Shown: positions 1 through 7,836, counted from the stretch's first letter. The stretch: 53,523 bases of DNA from Acetatifactor sp. (GCA_029055435.1 JAIDDH010000071.1:1-53523), one strand, 5' to 3'. Notes: generated by a model not told the origin, from the sequence alone. Numbers and translations: made by a program.

Positions 1-1
1 T

Positions 2-205
2 ATTGCCATGGAGGGCACTCCCAGAGAGATATTTTCTCAGGTGGAGCGTCTGAAGGAGCTGCGGCTGGATGTGCCGCAGGCGACGCTTCTGGCCCATGAG
101 CTCCGCGGCAGAGGTCTGAACCTGCCCACGGGGATTCTCACGGCACAGGAGCTGGTGGAGGAAATAGGGAAAATCAGGCGGAAAGGAAATACGTTTTGTC
201 CATAA
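2..205 (+). CDS. ecfA1: EcfA1, energy-coupling factor ATPase, C-terminal end (partial)
   Basis: This is the tail of a protein that begins before the window; the frame is open from base 2. The readable part is the C-terminal regulatory segment typical of cobalt/ECF ATPases, with residues such as GTPREIFSQVERLKELRLDVP and PTGILTAQELVEEI. The next gene starts inside it (10-bp overlap) and is a second ATPase of the same family, which fits the usual ecfA1-ecfA2-ecfT operon. The two ATPases should form the motor of an energy-coupling factor vitamin transporter on the cytoplasmic face. The catalytic motifs lie outside the window, so the assignment rests on the tail and the neighbours. Confidence 0.85.
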   Translation: MAMEGTPREIFSQVERLKELRLDVPQATLLAHELRGRGLNLPTGILTAQELVEEIGKIRRKGNTFCP

Positions 206-1044
206 TTTTAGATCATGTAAACTATATATATGGAGCGGACACACCCTTGGCGGTGCATGCGCTTAAGGATATCTGTCTGAAGATACCGGACGGGCAGTTT
301 GTGGGTATCATCGGGCACACGGGTTCCGGCAAGTCCACGCTGATGCAGCATCTGAACGGCCTGGAGCGGGCCACCAGCGGGCATATTTATTATAATGGCG
401 AGGATATCTATGACGATGACTATGATATGAAGAAGCTGCGCAGCAAGGTGGGGCTGGTATTCCAGTATCCGGAGCATCAGCTCTTTGAGATCGACGTGTT
501 TAGCGATGTGTGTTTCGGACCGAAAAATCTCGGACTGTCGAGGAAGGAAACAGAGCTTCGGGCCTATGACGCGCTGCGCAAGGTGGGGCTTCCGGACGAG
601 CTGTTTTATCAGTCGCCCTTTGAGATATCCGGCGGACAGAAGCGCAGGGTGGCTATCGCGGGGGTGCTTGCCATGAAGCCGGATGTGCTGATACTGGATG
701 AGCCCACGGCAGGACTGGATCCCAAAGGGCGGGATGAGATTTTGCAGCAGGTGAAGAAACTGCAGCAGGAGACGGGCATGACGATTCTTCTGGTGTCACA
801 CAGCATGGAAGATGTGGCGGAGTATGTGGAGCGCATCATTGTCATGAATCAGGGGAGTGTGCTGTATGACGACACGCCCAGAAATGTCTTTGCCCACTAT
901 AAGGAGCTGGAGGAGGTGGGGCTTGCGGCCCCCCAGGTCACATATATTTTACATGAGTTGAAGAAGAACGGGCTGGATGTGGATGCCGCGGCGACCACCA
1001 TCGGTGAGGCGGCCGGGGAGATTATGCAGGCGTTGCGCAAGTAA
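196..1044 (+). CDS. ecfA2: EcfA2, energy-coupling factor transporter ATPase
   Basis: A 282-residue ABC ATPase of the CbiO/EcfA family that powers uptake of vitamins or metals through interchangeable S-components. The Walker A (GHTGSGKST, about residue 40), Q-loop (VFQYPEHQLFE), signature (SGGQKRR), Walker B with catalytic Glu (LILDEPTAGLD) and H-loop (LLVSHSMED) are all intact. Length is normal for the family. The start is TTG at 196, overlapping the upstream ATPase gene; no nearer ATG precedes the conserved I-L-D-H-V-N-Y-I-Y start of the domain. It is followed 8 bases later by ecfT, so the genes are translationally coupled or nearly so. S-component genes are not in the window. Confidence 0.95.
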   Translation: MSIILDHVNYIYGADTPLAVHALKDICLKIPDGQFVGIIGHTGSGKSTLMQHLNGLERATSGHIYYNGEDIYDDDYDMKKLRSKVGLVFQYPEHQLFEIDVFSDVCFGPKNLGLSRKETELRAYDALRKVGLPDELFYQSPFEISGGQKRRVAIAGVLAMKPDVLILDEPTAGLDPKGRDEILQQVKKLQQETGMTILLVSHSMEDVAEYVERIIVMNQGSVLYDDTPRNVFAHYKELEEVGLAAPQVTYILHELKKNGLDVDAAATTIGEAAGEIMQALRK

Positions 1045-1052
1045 GAGGTTTT

Positions 1053-1856
1053 ATGTTACGAGATATCACTTTAGGACAATATTATCCAACTGAATCAGTC
1101 ATTCACAGATTGGACCCCCGGGTAAAACTGGGGACAACGGTGCTCTATATCATTGTGCTGTTTTGTTTTCGGAACTTTCTGGGATATCTGTTAGCGGCCT
1201 TTGGTTTGGCGCTTGTGATCCGGCTCTCCCGGGTCCCGTTCCGCTTTATGGTGAAGGGCATGAAGAGTATTCTGTTTCTGCTGCTCATCACAGTGGTTTT
1301 CAATTGTTTTCTCACTCCGGGGACGCCGGCTGTGAGCCTGTGGAAGCTGACGATCACTTGGGAGGGTATCACGCTGGCCGCGACCATGGCAGTGCGCCTG
1401 TCGCTGTTAGTTATCGGTTCCTCGGTGATGACGCTGACTACCACGCCAAACAATCTCACGGACGGTATGGAGCGGATGCTGCGGCCTCTTAAGATTTTTA
1501 AGGTGCCTGTACATGAGGTGGCCATGATGATGTCTATTGCCCTGCGCTTTATCCCGATTTTGCTGGAGGAGACGGACAAGATCATGAAGGCTCAGATCGC
1601 CAGAGGGGCGGATTTTGAGAGCGGCAATCTGTTTAAGCGGGCGAAGGCCATGGTGCCGCTGCTGGTGCCTCTGTTTGTCTCTGCATTCAGGCGTGCTAAC
1701 GATCTGGCCATGGCTATGGAGGCCAGATGCTACAGAGGCGGCGAGGGGCGCACCAAGATGAAGCCCCTGATTTATCAAAAGAGGGATTATCTGGCTTATC
1801 TGAGTGTCCTGTGCTATCTTGCGGTGAGTATCGTTGTGGGCAGGATCACGTTTTAA
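1053..1856 (+). CDS. ecfT: EcfT, energy-coupling factor transmembrane protein
   Basis: A 267-residue integral membrane protein with five to six hydrophobic segments (for example around residues 27-60, 70-90, 107-128 and 245-263). Near residues 170-225 lie the two short helices that couple EcfT to the ATPases; the second carries the family-typical A-M-E-A-R-C-Y motif (AMAMEARCYRGGEGRT), and the earlier A-R-G-A-D-F-E matches the first. It is the scaffold subunit that joins the two ATPases to a substrate-binding S-component. It lies directly after ecfA2 and before truA, the order common in Firmicutes ribosomal-protein regions. Confidence 0.95.
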   Translation: MLRDITLGQYYPTESVIHRLDPRVKLGTTVLYIIVLFCFRNFLGYLLAAFGLALVIRLSRVPFRFMVKGMKSILFLLLITVVFNCFLTPGTPAVSLWKLTITWEGITLAATMAVRLSLLVIGSSVMTLTTTPNNLTDGMERMLRPLKIFKVPVHEVAMMMSIALRFIPILLEETDKIMKAQIARGADFESGNLFKRAKAMVPLLVPLFVSAFRRANDLAMAMEARCYRGGEGRTKMKPLIYQKRDYLAYLSVLCYLAVSIVVGRITF

Positions 1857-1893
1857 GGAAGAGTAAGGAAGGGTGAAATCAAAGGAGCGGGAT

Positions 1894-2679
1894 ATGGTAG
1901 CGGCTGATGATAGAGCTGATAGGAGAGCTGATAATAAAAACAGACGGCGCATTCTTTTGACGGTGGCCTACGACGGCACCAATTATCACGGTTGGCAGGT
2001 GCAGAATAACGGAATTACTGTGGAGAGCGAGCTGAACCGTTGTCTGTCAGAGCTGTTCGGGGAGAAAATCGCGGTAATCGGTGCAAGCCGGACGGACGCC
2101 GGGGTGCATGCTTTGGGCAATCTGGCGGTGTTTGACACAAGCGCCCGGATGCCTGCGGAAAAGGTGGCTTACGCGCTGAACCAGCGTCTCCCCGAGGATA
2201 TCCGTATTCAGCGCTCCCAGGAGGTGGCGGGAGACTGGCATCCCCGGCGCTGTGAGAGCAGAAAGACATACGAATATCGTATCTACAGAGGGGAATTTCC
2301 CCTGCCCACGAAGCGCCTGTATGCGCTTTTTCTTTATCGGGAACTGAACGTGGAGCGCATGCGGGAGGCCGCGGCGTATCTGGTGGGAGAGCATGATTTT
2401 AAGAGCTTTTGCCAGACGGGAGCCCAGGTGGAGAGCACGGTGCGCCGGATTTATGAGTTGACGGTGGAGGAGCAGGGGCAGGATCTGGTAATCCGCGTCT
2501 GCGGGAACGGTTTTCTCTATAATATGGTGCGGATTATTGCGGGCACCCTGCTGGAAGTGGGAGAGGGCAGGCGAGAGCCCCGGGACATGCAGGACATACT
2601 GGACAAGAAGGACAGAGCCGCGGCAGGGCCCACAGCTCCGGCCCACGGGCTGACGCTGGTGAAATATGATTGGAGCTGA
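1894..2679 (+). CDS. truA: TruA, tRNA pseudouridine(38-40) synthase
   Basis: Modifies uridines 38-40 in the anticodon stem of many tRNAs. The protein shows the family start R-I-L-L-T-V-A-Y-D-G-T-N-Y-H-G-W-Q, the catalytic-Asp motif GASRTDAGVHALGN and the C-terminal N-G-F-L-Y-N-M-V-R-I-I-A-G-T motif. I choose ATG 1894 because AAAGGAG at 1881-1887 is six bases upstream. A GTG at 1873 in the same frame has no spaced ribosome site. Either start leaves a polar extension of about 20 residues (with repeated R-A-D) before the conserved fold, which looks dispensable. The gene closes the ecf operon. Confidence 0.95.
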   Translation: MVAADDRADRRADNKNRRRILLTVAYDGTNYHGWQVQNNGITVESELNRCLSELFGEKIAVIGASRTDAGVHALGNLAVFDTSARMPAEKVAYALNQRLPEDIRIQRSQEVAGDWHPRRCESRKTYEYRIYRGEFPLPTKRLYALFLYRELNVERMREAAAYLVGEHDFKSFCQTGAQVESTVRRIYELTVEEQGQDLVIRVCGNGFLYNMVRIIAGTLLEVGEGRREPRDMQDILDKKDRAAAGPTAPAHGLTLVKYDWS

Positions 2680-2708
2680 GTGCGGAATATTGTGAAAGAT
2701 TTTTTCGG

Positions 2709-2772
2709 TTGATTTTGAGATAGGGGTATGTTATACTCAAACTGTTCTAAATAGAAATGTTCTATAGAGAAA
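2709..2772 (+). promoter_or_regulatory. Sigma-A promoter with tandem operator-like repeats ahead of the MarR gene
   Basis: TTGATT (2709-2714) and TATACT (2732-2737) are separated by exactly 17 bases, with an extended TG one base before the -10. Immediately downstream are two adjacent 15-bp repeats at 2743-2757 and 2758-2772 (TGTTCTAAATAGAAA and TGTTCTATAGAGAAA). Each contains the dyad TTCT-N4-AGAA. Their placement over the expected transcription start suggests an operator for autorepression by the MarR protein encoded just downstream; that binding is inferred. Confidence 0.7.
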
Positions 2773-2801
2773 TGTATAGGATTATTTTGAGGTGACCCAC
2801 T

Positions 2802-3254
2802 GTGGAGACAAAAGGCGGATTTTATATCACGCAGATCAAACAGCTGCAGGATCGGATTTTTGAGAGGCTGTTGGCGGAAAATGGTATAGAGATAAGCGGC
2901 GGTCAGGGGCGGATTCTGTTTATTCTGTGGAAGAGAGACAAACTTACTGTCAGCGAGATCAGCAGACAGACCTCTCTTGCAAAAAATACGGTCTCCATTG
3001 TGGTGGATGGAATGGTTCGCAGAGGTATTCTGGAGAGAACGATCAATCCCGAGAACCGCCGGCAGACTATCATATCGCTCACGGAGTACGCGAAATCTTT
3101 GCGGGAGCGGTATGAAATGGTGTCCCAGCAGATGAACACTTTGTTTTATCAGGGCTTTTCGGAGGAGGAGAGGGAGACTTTTGAGCTTTTCCTCGAAAGA
3201 ATACTCAGTACCTTAACACAGGCTGAAAATGAGGCTGTTAAATCAACACGATAA
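2802..3254 (+). CDS. MarR-family transcriptional regulator
   Basis: A 150-residue winged-helix protein. The fold is recognisable from an N-terminal dimerisation helix, a helix-turn-helix around residues 46-68 (LTVSEISRQTSLAKNTVSIV), a recognition wing with the charged turn E-R-T-I-N-P-E-N-R-R-Q-T, and a C-terminal dimerisation helix. GTG at 2802 is the start, supported by GAGGTGA about six bases upstream. It lies 12 bases before a flavin-binding oxidase-like gene and probably controls it and itself through the tandem sites at 2743-2772. The effector ligand is not predictable. The pair interrupts the usual truA-rplM neighbourhood. Confidence 0.85.
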   Translation: METKGGFYITQIKQLQDRIFERLLAENGIEISGGQGRILFILWKRDKLTVSEISRQTSLAKNTVSIVVDGMVRRGILERTINPENRRQTIISLTEYAKSLRERYEMVSQQMNTLFYQGFSEEERETFELFLERILSTLTQAENEAVKSTR

Positions 3255-3266
3255 GGAGGATTTTTT

Positions 3267-3695
3267 ATGACAGATTGGGGACAGATCATTGAGTTTATTC
3301 AGAAACAGAAGACGGCATTTATCGCCTCGGTGGACGAGGAGGGATTTCCGAATATAAAGGCTATGTTCGTGCCTCGTAAGATAGAGGGAAACTGCTTTTA
3401 TTTTACGACGAACACTTCGGCCATGCGGACGCAGCAGTATTTGAAAAATCCGAGGGCGAGTGTTTACTTCTATAATAGAGGGCGCTTCCGGTACGAGGGT
3501 ATTATGCTGACGGGCACCATGGAGGTTTTGCAGGATCAGGATATCAAGCAGGAGATATGGCGGAATGGAGATACCATGTATTACAAACAGGGCGTTACCG
3601 ATCCCGATTACTGTGTGCTGAAATTCACGGCGGTAAAGGGCAGACATTACTGTGACTTAAAAAAAGAAAGCTTTCTTGTTGAGAAACTTATGTAA
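3267..3695 (+). CDS. Pyridoxamine 5'-phosphate oxidase-like FMN-binding protein, C-terminus altered by an inserted element
   Basis: A 142-residue split-barrel flavoprotein. The pattern T-A-F-I-A-S-V-D-E-E-G-F-P-N-I-K-A-M followed by F-Y-F-T-T-N-T-S-A-M-R and A-S-V-Y-F-Y is that of the small PNPOx-like family, whose members reduce or bind flavin/heme substrates; a true PdxH role is unlikely because the protein is short. AGGAGG precedes ATG 3267 and the gene is co-transcribed with marR. The present stop TAA (3693-3695) lies in the left end of the 323-bp mobile element. The bases after the element continue the old frame as Lys-Glu-Ile-stop (4024-4035), so three residues were lost by insertion. 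Confidence 0.85.
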   Translation: MTDWGQIIEFIQKQKTAFIASVDEEGFPNIKAMFVPRKIEGNCFYFTTNTSAMRTQQYLKNPRASVYFYNRGRFRYEGIMLTGTMEVLQDQDIKQEIWRNGDTMYYKQGVTDPDYCVLKFTAVKGRHYCDLKKESFLVEKLM

Positions 3696-4014
3696 CAGTT
3701 CAGCCTGAAATATTGCGAGAACTATATTCAGGCAGTGTCGAGGTGGAAGAATACCGGAATGGTTTAGCGGGCTTTGGCGAAGGTTGGTGCGTTTTCTTAT
3801 AGTGCGCGCCGGAAACCAGGGTGAAATGCGCATGGAGGCGCATTTCAGGCACTACGATGCATGGATGCATCTTAGTGCCGACCCGCAAATTGCAAGATAC
3901 TATAACTGCACTATTAGAAAACACCCAGCCGCAGCCCGCCTGCTAAACCATTCCGGTATTCTTCCGCCGACACTGTTGGATTGGCATTCGCAATATTTTA
4001 GGCTGAACTGTTAC
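3692..4014. mobile_element. 323-bp non-coding miniature inverted-repeat element (MITE-like) with target duplication
   Basis: The ends are inverted repeats: GTAACAGTTCAGCCT at 3692-3706 and its complement at 4000-4014. The similarity continues inwards with gaps for more than 80 bases per arm (for instance GAAGAATACCGGAATGG on the left is complementary to bases near 3949-3965). AAACTTAT occurs on both flanks (3684-3691 and 4015-4022), as expected of a target-site duplication. The centre carries a perfect hairpin (TGAAATGCGC 3822-3831 with GCGCATTTCA 3838-3847) and a second hairpin of GGCACTA/TAGTGCC arms. No credible protein is encoded; an open frame across it is only the palindrome read through. 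It would need a transposase supplied elsewhere. Confidence 0.85.
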
Positions 4015-4043
4015 AAACTTATGAAGGAAATTTAAATTACCCC

Positions 4044-4072
4044 TTGACACTCAGGGCCCGCTACCCTATAAT
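4044..4072 (+). promoter_or_regulatory. Consensus sigma-A promoter of rplM-rpsI
   Basis: TTGACA at 4044-4049 and TATAAT at 4067-4072 match the consensus exactly, with a 17-base spacer. It starts 30 bases after the miniature element and about 170 bases before rplM, giving the operon a strong promoter independent of the genes upstream. Confidence 0.9.
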
Positions 4073-4078
4073 ATACTA

Positions 4079-4244
4079 CTGTGACAGTGTTTCGAAATGC
4101 CGAGTCATAGCCCCGACAAGGCATTTTTAATACAGTTTTACATTGCATCAAGAACTGTTCCGAAAACGCATGGAAGGTGGCCGGACATCCGCCGGACGTG
4201 GGCAGACGGGACAAAAACCGCAAAAGTAACATGGAGGAAACATC
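4079..4244 (+). promoter_or_regulatory. Untranslated leader of rplM with an attenuator-like hairpin
   Basis: About 165 bases separate the promoter from rplM. AAATGCC (4095-4101) pairs with GGCATTT (4120-4126), and the right arm runs into five T residues (4124-4128), the look of an intrinsic terminator within the leader. Downstream, around 4172-4205, GC-rich segments with repeated CCGG can pair. Ribosomal protein L13 operons in Firmicutes are known to carry autoregulatory leaders, and this may be one; I cannot confirm a match to the described L13 leader family. Confidence 0.45.
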
Positions 4245-4673
4245 ATGAAAACATTTATGGCTAGTCCGGCTACAATTGATAGAAAGTGGTATGTTGTAGA
4301 CGCTACAGGCATGACTCTCGGCCGTCTGGCTTCAGAGGTTGCCAAAGTTTTGAGAGGTAAGAACAAGCCCATTTTCACCCCTCACATTGATACCGGCGAT
4401 TATGTGATCGTCATCAATGCCGAGAAGATTCAGGTGACCGGCAAGAAGCTGGATCAGAAGATTTACTATCATCACTCCGATTATGTGGGTGGTATGAAAG
4501 AGACTCCCCTGAGGGAGAAGCTCGCTAAGAAGCCTGAGCAGGTTATCGAGCTTGCCGTAAAGGGAATGCTTCCCAAGGGACCTTTAGGAAGACAGATGTA
4601 CACCAAGCTGCACGTATATGCAGGCCCTGAGCACAATCATGCTGCACAGAAGCCTGAAGTGCTGACATTCTAA
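4245..4673 (+). CDS. rplM: Ribosomal protein L13 (uL13)
   Basis: A 142-residue large-subunit protein, the usual length. Family signatures are clear: the N-terminal [18 protein letters not shown], the G-D-Y-V-I-V-I-N-A motif, and the C-terminal [14 protein letters not shown] with L-H-V-Y-A-G. ATG 4245 is preceded by ATGGAGGAAAC. Codon use is strongly biased, as expected for a highly expressed gene. It is followed 25 bases later by rpsI, forming the conserved L13-S9 pair. Confidence 0.98.
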   Translation: MKTFMASPATIDRKWYVVDATGMTLGRLASEVAKVLRGKNKPIFTPHIDTGDYVIVINAEKIQVTGKKLDQKIYYHHSDYVGGMKETPLREKLAKKPEQVIELAVKGMLPKGPLGRQMYTKLHVYAGPEHNHAAQKPEVLTF

Positions 4674-4698
4674 AGGACGGGAAGGAGGAGAATAAATC

Positions 4699-5094
4699 AT
4701 GGCTAAGACAGAGAGATACTACGGTACAGGTAGAAGAAAGAAAGCGATTGCCAGAGTATATCTGGTACCCGGCAAGGGTAATGTGACCATCAACAAGAGA
4801 AATATGGACGACTACTTCGGTCTTGAGACTCTGAAGGTTATCGTTCGTCAGCCTCTGGTTGCTACCGAGACCGCTGAGAAGTTTGATGTGATTGTAAATG
4901 TGAAGGGCGGCGGATATACCGGACAGGCAGGTGCTGTGAGACATGGCATCGCGAGAGCACTGCTTCAGGTGGACGGCGAGTACAGACCCGTTCTGAAGAA
5001 AGCAGGTTTCCTGACCAGAGACCCTCGTATGAAGGAGAGAAAGAAGTACGGTTTGAAGGCCGCAAGACGTGCGCCTCAGTTCAGCAAGCGTTAA
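4699..5094 (+). CDS. rpsI: Ribosomal protein S9 (uS9)
   Basis: A 131-residue small-subunit protein. It begins with the typical [14 protein letters not shown] segment and ends with the basic tail R-A-P-Q-F-S-K-R that reaches towards the P-site tRNA. The [19 protein letters not shown] block is intact. AAGGAGGAG precedes the ATG. It is the last gene of the L13-S9 operon, with a terminator about 30 bases after the stop. Confidence 0.98.
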   Translation: MAKTERYYGTGRRKKAIARVYLVPGKGNVTINKRNMDDYFGLETLKVIVRQPLVATETAEKFDVIVNVKGGGYTGQAGAVRHGIARALLQVDGEYRPVLKKAGFLTRDPRMKERKKYGLKAARRAPQFSKR

Positions 5095-5123
5095 TCGGTT
5101 GGATTATTACAGAAAAAAAGATC

Positions 5124-5160
5124 AAAAACCTCGGAAATATACCATTTCCGGGGTTTTTTA
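5124..5160 (+). terminator. Rho-independent terminator after rpsI
   Basis: AAAAACCTCGGAAAT (5124-5138) pairs with ATTTCCGGGGTTTTT (5144-5158) around a short loop, with one wobble pair, and ends in a run of T residues. Confidence 0.92.
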
Positions 5161-5258
5161 TATTCTTTCGGCACTGGTTTTGTTTGCTTGAATTCAGGAA
5201 AAAATAGATGATGTGAAAAAGTCGGTCTAAAAAATTGATAGTATGTGCAGAAACTCCA

Positions 5259-5287
5259 TTGAAAAAGTTTGATTTTTTACATATACT
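5259..5287 (+). promoter_or_regulatory. Sigma-A promoter of the AAA/DUF4143 gene
   Basis: TTGAAA (5259-5264), a 17-base spacer and TATACT (5282-5287) stand 34 bases before the start codon, in AT-rich DNA. Confidence 0.65.
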
Positions 5288-5321
5288 ATAAGTCAAGACA
5301 GGTTAAGGAGGCGGAAGCGCT

Positions 5322-6641
5322 ATGCTGAAAAGAAAGATTGAACAGAGTCTGACCGAATGGAAGAACACAGCAAATCATAAGCCGCTGATTATAAAAGGCT
5401 GCCGTCAGTGCGGAAAGACCTTCTCCGTTCTGGATTTTGCAAAAAAGAATTACAAGCATATTGTATATTTGAATTTCTTTGAGAACCCGGATTATGCTTC
5501 CGTATTTGCCGGTTCTTTGGAAGTTGACAATATTGTGATGATGTTGTCCGCGTTGTTGGGAAATGAGGCCACATTTAAGGCCGGAGAAACAGTTCTTATA
5601 CTGGATGAAATTCAGGATTGCCCAGAGGCAAGAACGGCCTTAAAGTTTTTCCGAATTGATGGACGGTATGATGTCATTGGAACCGGCTCTCTATTGGGAG
5701 TTAAGGGATACGGCAGGGAACCGAAATCTATCCCGGTAGGTTCGGAGACAGTGATTGATATGTATCCGCTGGATTTTGAGGAATTTCTGTGGGCAAATGG
5801 AATTGAATCACCACTGATTGAGATGCTGAAAAAGAATCTGGAAACGGAAACACCTGTGCCGGAAGCCCTGCACAACCGTATGAAGCAGCTTCTTTTGCAG
5901 TATGTAGTGGTAGGCGGTATGCCGGATGCCGTGCAAACTTTTGTGGATACAAAGCAAATGGACACGGTATTGCAAATCCAGAGAGATATTGTCCGTTCCT
6001 ATGAGGATGATATGGTAAAATATGCCGAGAGAAAGGATAAGTCCCGTATTAAAGAGTGTTTCCAGTCTATCCCGAAACAGCTCAGTAAAGAGAATAAGAA
6101 ATTCCAATATTCTGTTGTAAAAAAAGGCTCAACAGCCTCCAAGTATGCGGGCAGCCTTCAATGGATTGAGGATGCAGGAATTATCTCGCGGTGTTATAAT
6201 CTTTCAATTACGGAGCTTCCTCTGGACGGTAATGCTGAGGAAGATGTGTTCAAGGTATATATGCGGGACTGCGGCCTGTTTGTCAGTATGTTGGAGGACG
6301 GCACACAATATGACATTCTGCAGGGCAAGCTTTATGGGTATCGAGGGGCAATTTTTGAGAACCTGATTGCAGATATTTTTGCCAAGATGGGACGTAAGCT
6401 GTACTATTTCCACAAGGACAGTGGTCTGGAAGTGGATTTTGTCATCCGGTACAGGGGTGAATGTACGCTGGTTGAGGTAAAGGCAGCTACCGGAAACGCG
6501 AAAAGTACGAGAACTATTCTTCGACACCCTGAAAAATATCATGTAAGCAGCGCAATCAAGCTGGGGGATTATAATGTGGGCAGATCGGAACAGATTCTAA
6601 CACTTCCGTTGTATATGGCTTTCTTGCTGAGATCGCTTTGA
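5322..6641 (+). CDS. AAA-family ATPase with DUF4143 domain
   Basis: A 439-residue protein of the common but poorly understood AAA_14/DUF4143 family. The P-loop is GCRQCGKT (about residues 26-33), the Walker B region is V-L-I-L-D-E-I-Q-D-C-P (about 91-101), and the sensor-like segment is D-V-I-G-T-G-S-L-L-G. The C-terminal part, from about residue 205, is the DUF4143 region with a nuclease-like end (G-L-E-V-D-F-V-I-R and L-V-E-V-K-A), similar to restriction-endonuclease folds. Such genes often occur in many copies in gut Clostridia and Bacteroidetes and are probably mobile; no function is established. It is a single gene with its own promoter. Confidence 0.85.
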   Translation: MLKRKIEQSLTEWKNTANHKPLIIKGCRQCGKTFSVLDFAKKNYKHIVYLNFFENPDYASVFAGSLEVDNIVMMLSALLGNEATFKAGETVLILDEIQDCPEARTALKFFRIDGRYDVIGTGSLLGVKGYGREPKSIPVGSETVIDMYPLDFEEFLWANGIESPLIEMLKKNLETETPVPEALHNRMKQLLLQYVVVGGMPDAVQTFVDTKQMDTVLQIQRDIVRSYEDDMVKYAERKDKSRIKECFQSIPKQLSKENKKFQYSVVKKGSTASKYAGSLQWIEDAGIISRCYNLSITELPLDGNAEEDVFKVYMRDCGLFVSMLEDGTQYDILQGKLYGYRGAIFENLIADIFAKMGRKLYYFHKDSGLEVDFVIRYRGECTLVEVKAATGNAKSTRTILRHPEKYHVSSAIKLGDYNVGRSEQILTLPLYMAFLLRSL

Positions 6642-6648
6642 AATTGTC

Positions 6649-6677
6649 TTAACAATTTAAGATATTTGAGTTATAAT
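6649..6677 (+). promoter_or_regulatory. Sigma-A promoter that decides the start of the next gene
   Basis: TTAACA (6649-6654), a 17-base spacer and TATAAT (6672-6677). The transcript would begin near 6684, after an in-frame ATG at 6679, so translation should start at ATG 6718. Confidence 0.65.
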
Positions 6678-6717
6678 AATGCTTAAAGCAATATGGATCA
6701 TATATAGAGGCGATTAC

Positions 6718-7788
6718 ATGTGTGATGTAAAGAAATTGGCGGATGACGAGGGCGAATACCTCTCTGTGTCGGAGTATATCGATTGGACACATCCTGCGAT
6801 TATGGCCGGGGCAGAAGCATTTAAAAGCCGGGCAGAGGATGAGGTGCATCTGGTCCGGCTGATATACGAATATGTCAGAGATGAGATAAAGCACTCATGG
6901 GATGTGCAGGACAAGCGGGTCACGAGGAGAGCTTCGGAAGCGTTGGAGCACAAGGTGGGAATCTGTTGGGCGAAATCCAATCTGCTGGCGGCGTTTTTGC
7001 GGGCGTGCGGCATTCCCGCGGGGATCTGTTATCAGCGGCTGACACTGGGCGATACGCCGGAGACGGGATTTTGTATTCATTCTCTGAATGCCGTTTACAT
7101 AAAGAGCATTGATAAATGGATACGTCTGGATGCCAGAGGAAGCGCCGGTGTTCCGAATGCGCAATTTAGTCTGGAGCGGGAGCAGTTAGAGTTTCGAGTG
7201 AATAGAGAGATCGGCGAGATAGACTACAGGACGGTTTACGCCTGTCATGTGCCCAAACTCATGAAGGTGCTGGAGGAGAACGAAGATGCTTTGGAGATGT
7301 ATCAGCACAGGCTGCCGGATACGCTCTATGAATACAGGCGGGCCACGGTAGATGACCTGGAGGAACTGGTGAGAACCAGACTCACGGTTCTTCGCGCCGC
7401 CAACGGGCTTTCTGCGAAGGAGCCTCTGGAGGCGGTGGAGCGGGCGTCTTATGATTATTACAGGCGGGCACTGGATACGGGAGAGCATATTGCCTATTTG
7501 ATTTATGACGAATATGGCGGCGGGCGCTTTATCGGCGCAGGCGGCGTGAGCTTTTTTCAGGTGATGCCCACCAGGGATAATCCCGATGGCAGGAAAGCCT
7601 ATATTATGAATATGTATACTGCCCCGGAGTACAGAAGGCAGGGAATCGCTGAATATATGCTGGACTTGCTGGTGGGGGCGGCCCGTGAGCGCGGGATTTC
7701 CCACATTTCACTGGAGGCCACTCAGGGGGGAAGACCGCTGTATCAAAAATACGGATTTACGGAAATGAAAAACGAGATGCAATTGTAA
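6718..7788 (+). CDS. Transglutaminase-like protease domain fused to a GNAT acetyltransferase
   Basis: A 356-residue two-domain protein. The N-terminal half is a transglutaminase-like fold: the catalytic Cys lies in V-G-I-C-W-A-K-S-N-L-L-A-A-F-L-R, the His in C-I-H-S-L-N-A-V-Y-I, and the Asp in W-I-R-L-D-A-R-G. The C-terminal part, from about residue 202, is a GNAT N-acetyltransferase with the acetyl-CoA loop Y-R-R-Q-G-I-A-E-Y-M-L and the strand H-I-S-L-E-A-T. ATG 6718 has AGAGG seven bases upstream. Both active sites look intact, so the protein may cleave or cross-link a peptide bond and acetylate the product or a related amine. The real substrate cannot be read from the sequence. Confidence 0.85.
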   Translation: MCDVKKLADDEGEYLSVSEYIDWTHPAIMAGAEAFKSRAEDEVHLVRLIYEYVRDEIKHSWDVQDKRVTRRASEALEHKVGICWAKSNLLAAFLRACGIPAGICYQRLTLGDTPETGFCIHSLNAVYIKSIDKWIRLDARGSAGVPNAQFSLEREQLEFRVNREIGEIDYRTVYACHVPKLMKVLEENEDALEMYQHRLPDTLYEYRRATVDDLEELVRTRLTVLRAANGLSAKEPLEAVERASYDYYRRALDTGEHIAYLIYDEYGGGRFIGAGGVSFFQVMPTRDNPDGRKAYIMNMYTAPEYRRQGIAEYMLDLLVGAARERGISHISLEATQGGRPLYQKYGFTEMKNEMQL

Positions 7789-7836
7789 GGTAAGAATTGA
7801 GAAAGCTTATGCTTTTAGGACTGAGGGGAAAAACAA

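Noticed and set aside
3784..4035. Open frame of 83 codons across the miniature element
   Set aside because: It is the palindrome read through plus the old end of the upstream gene (Lys-Leu-Met-Lys-Glu-Ile). There is no ribosome site and no family resemblance.
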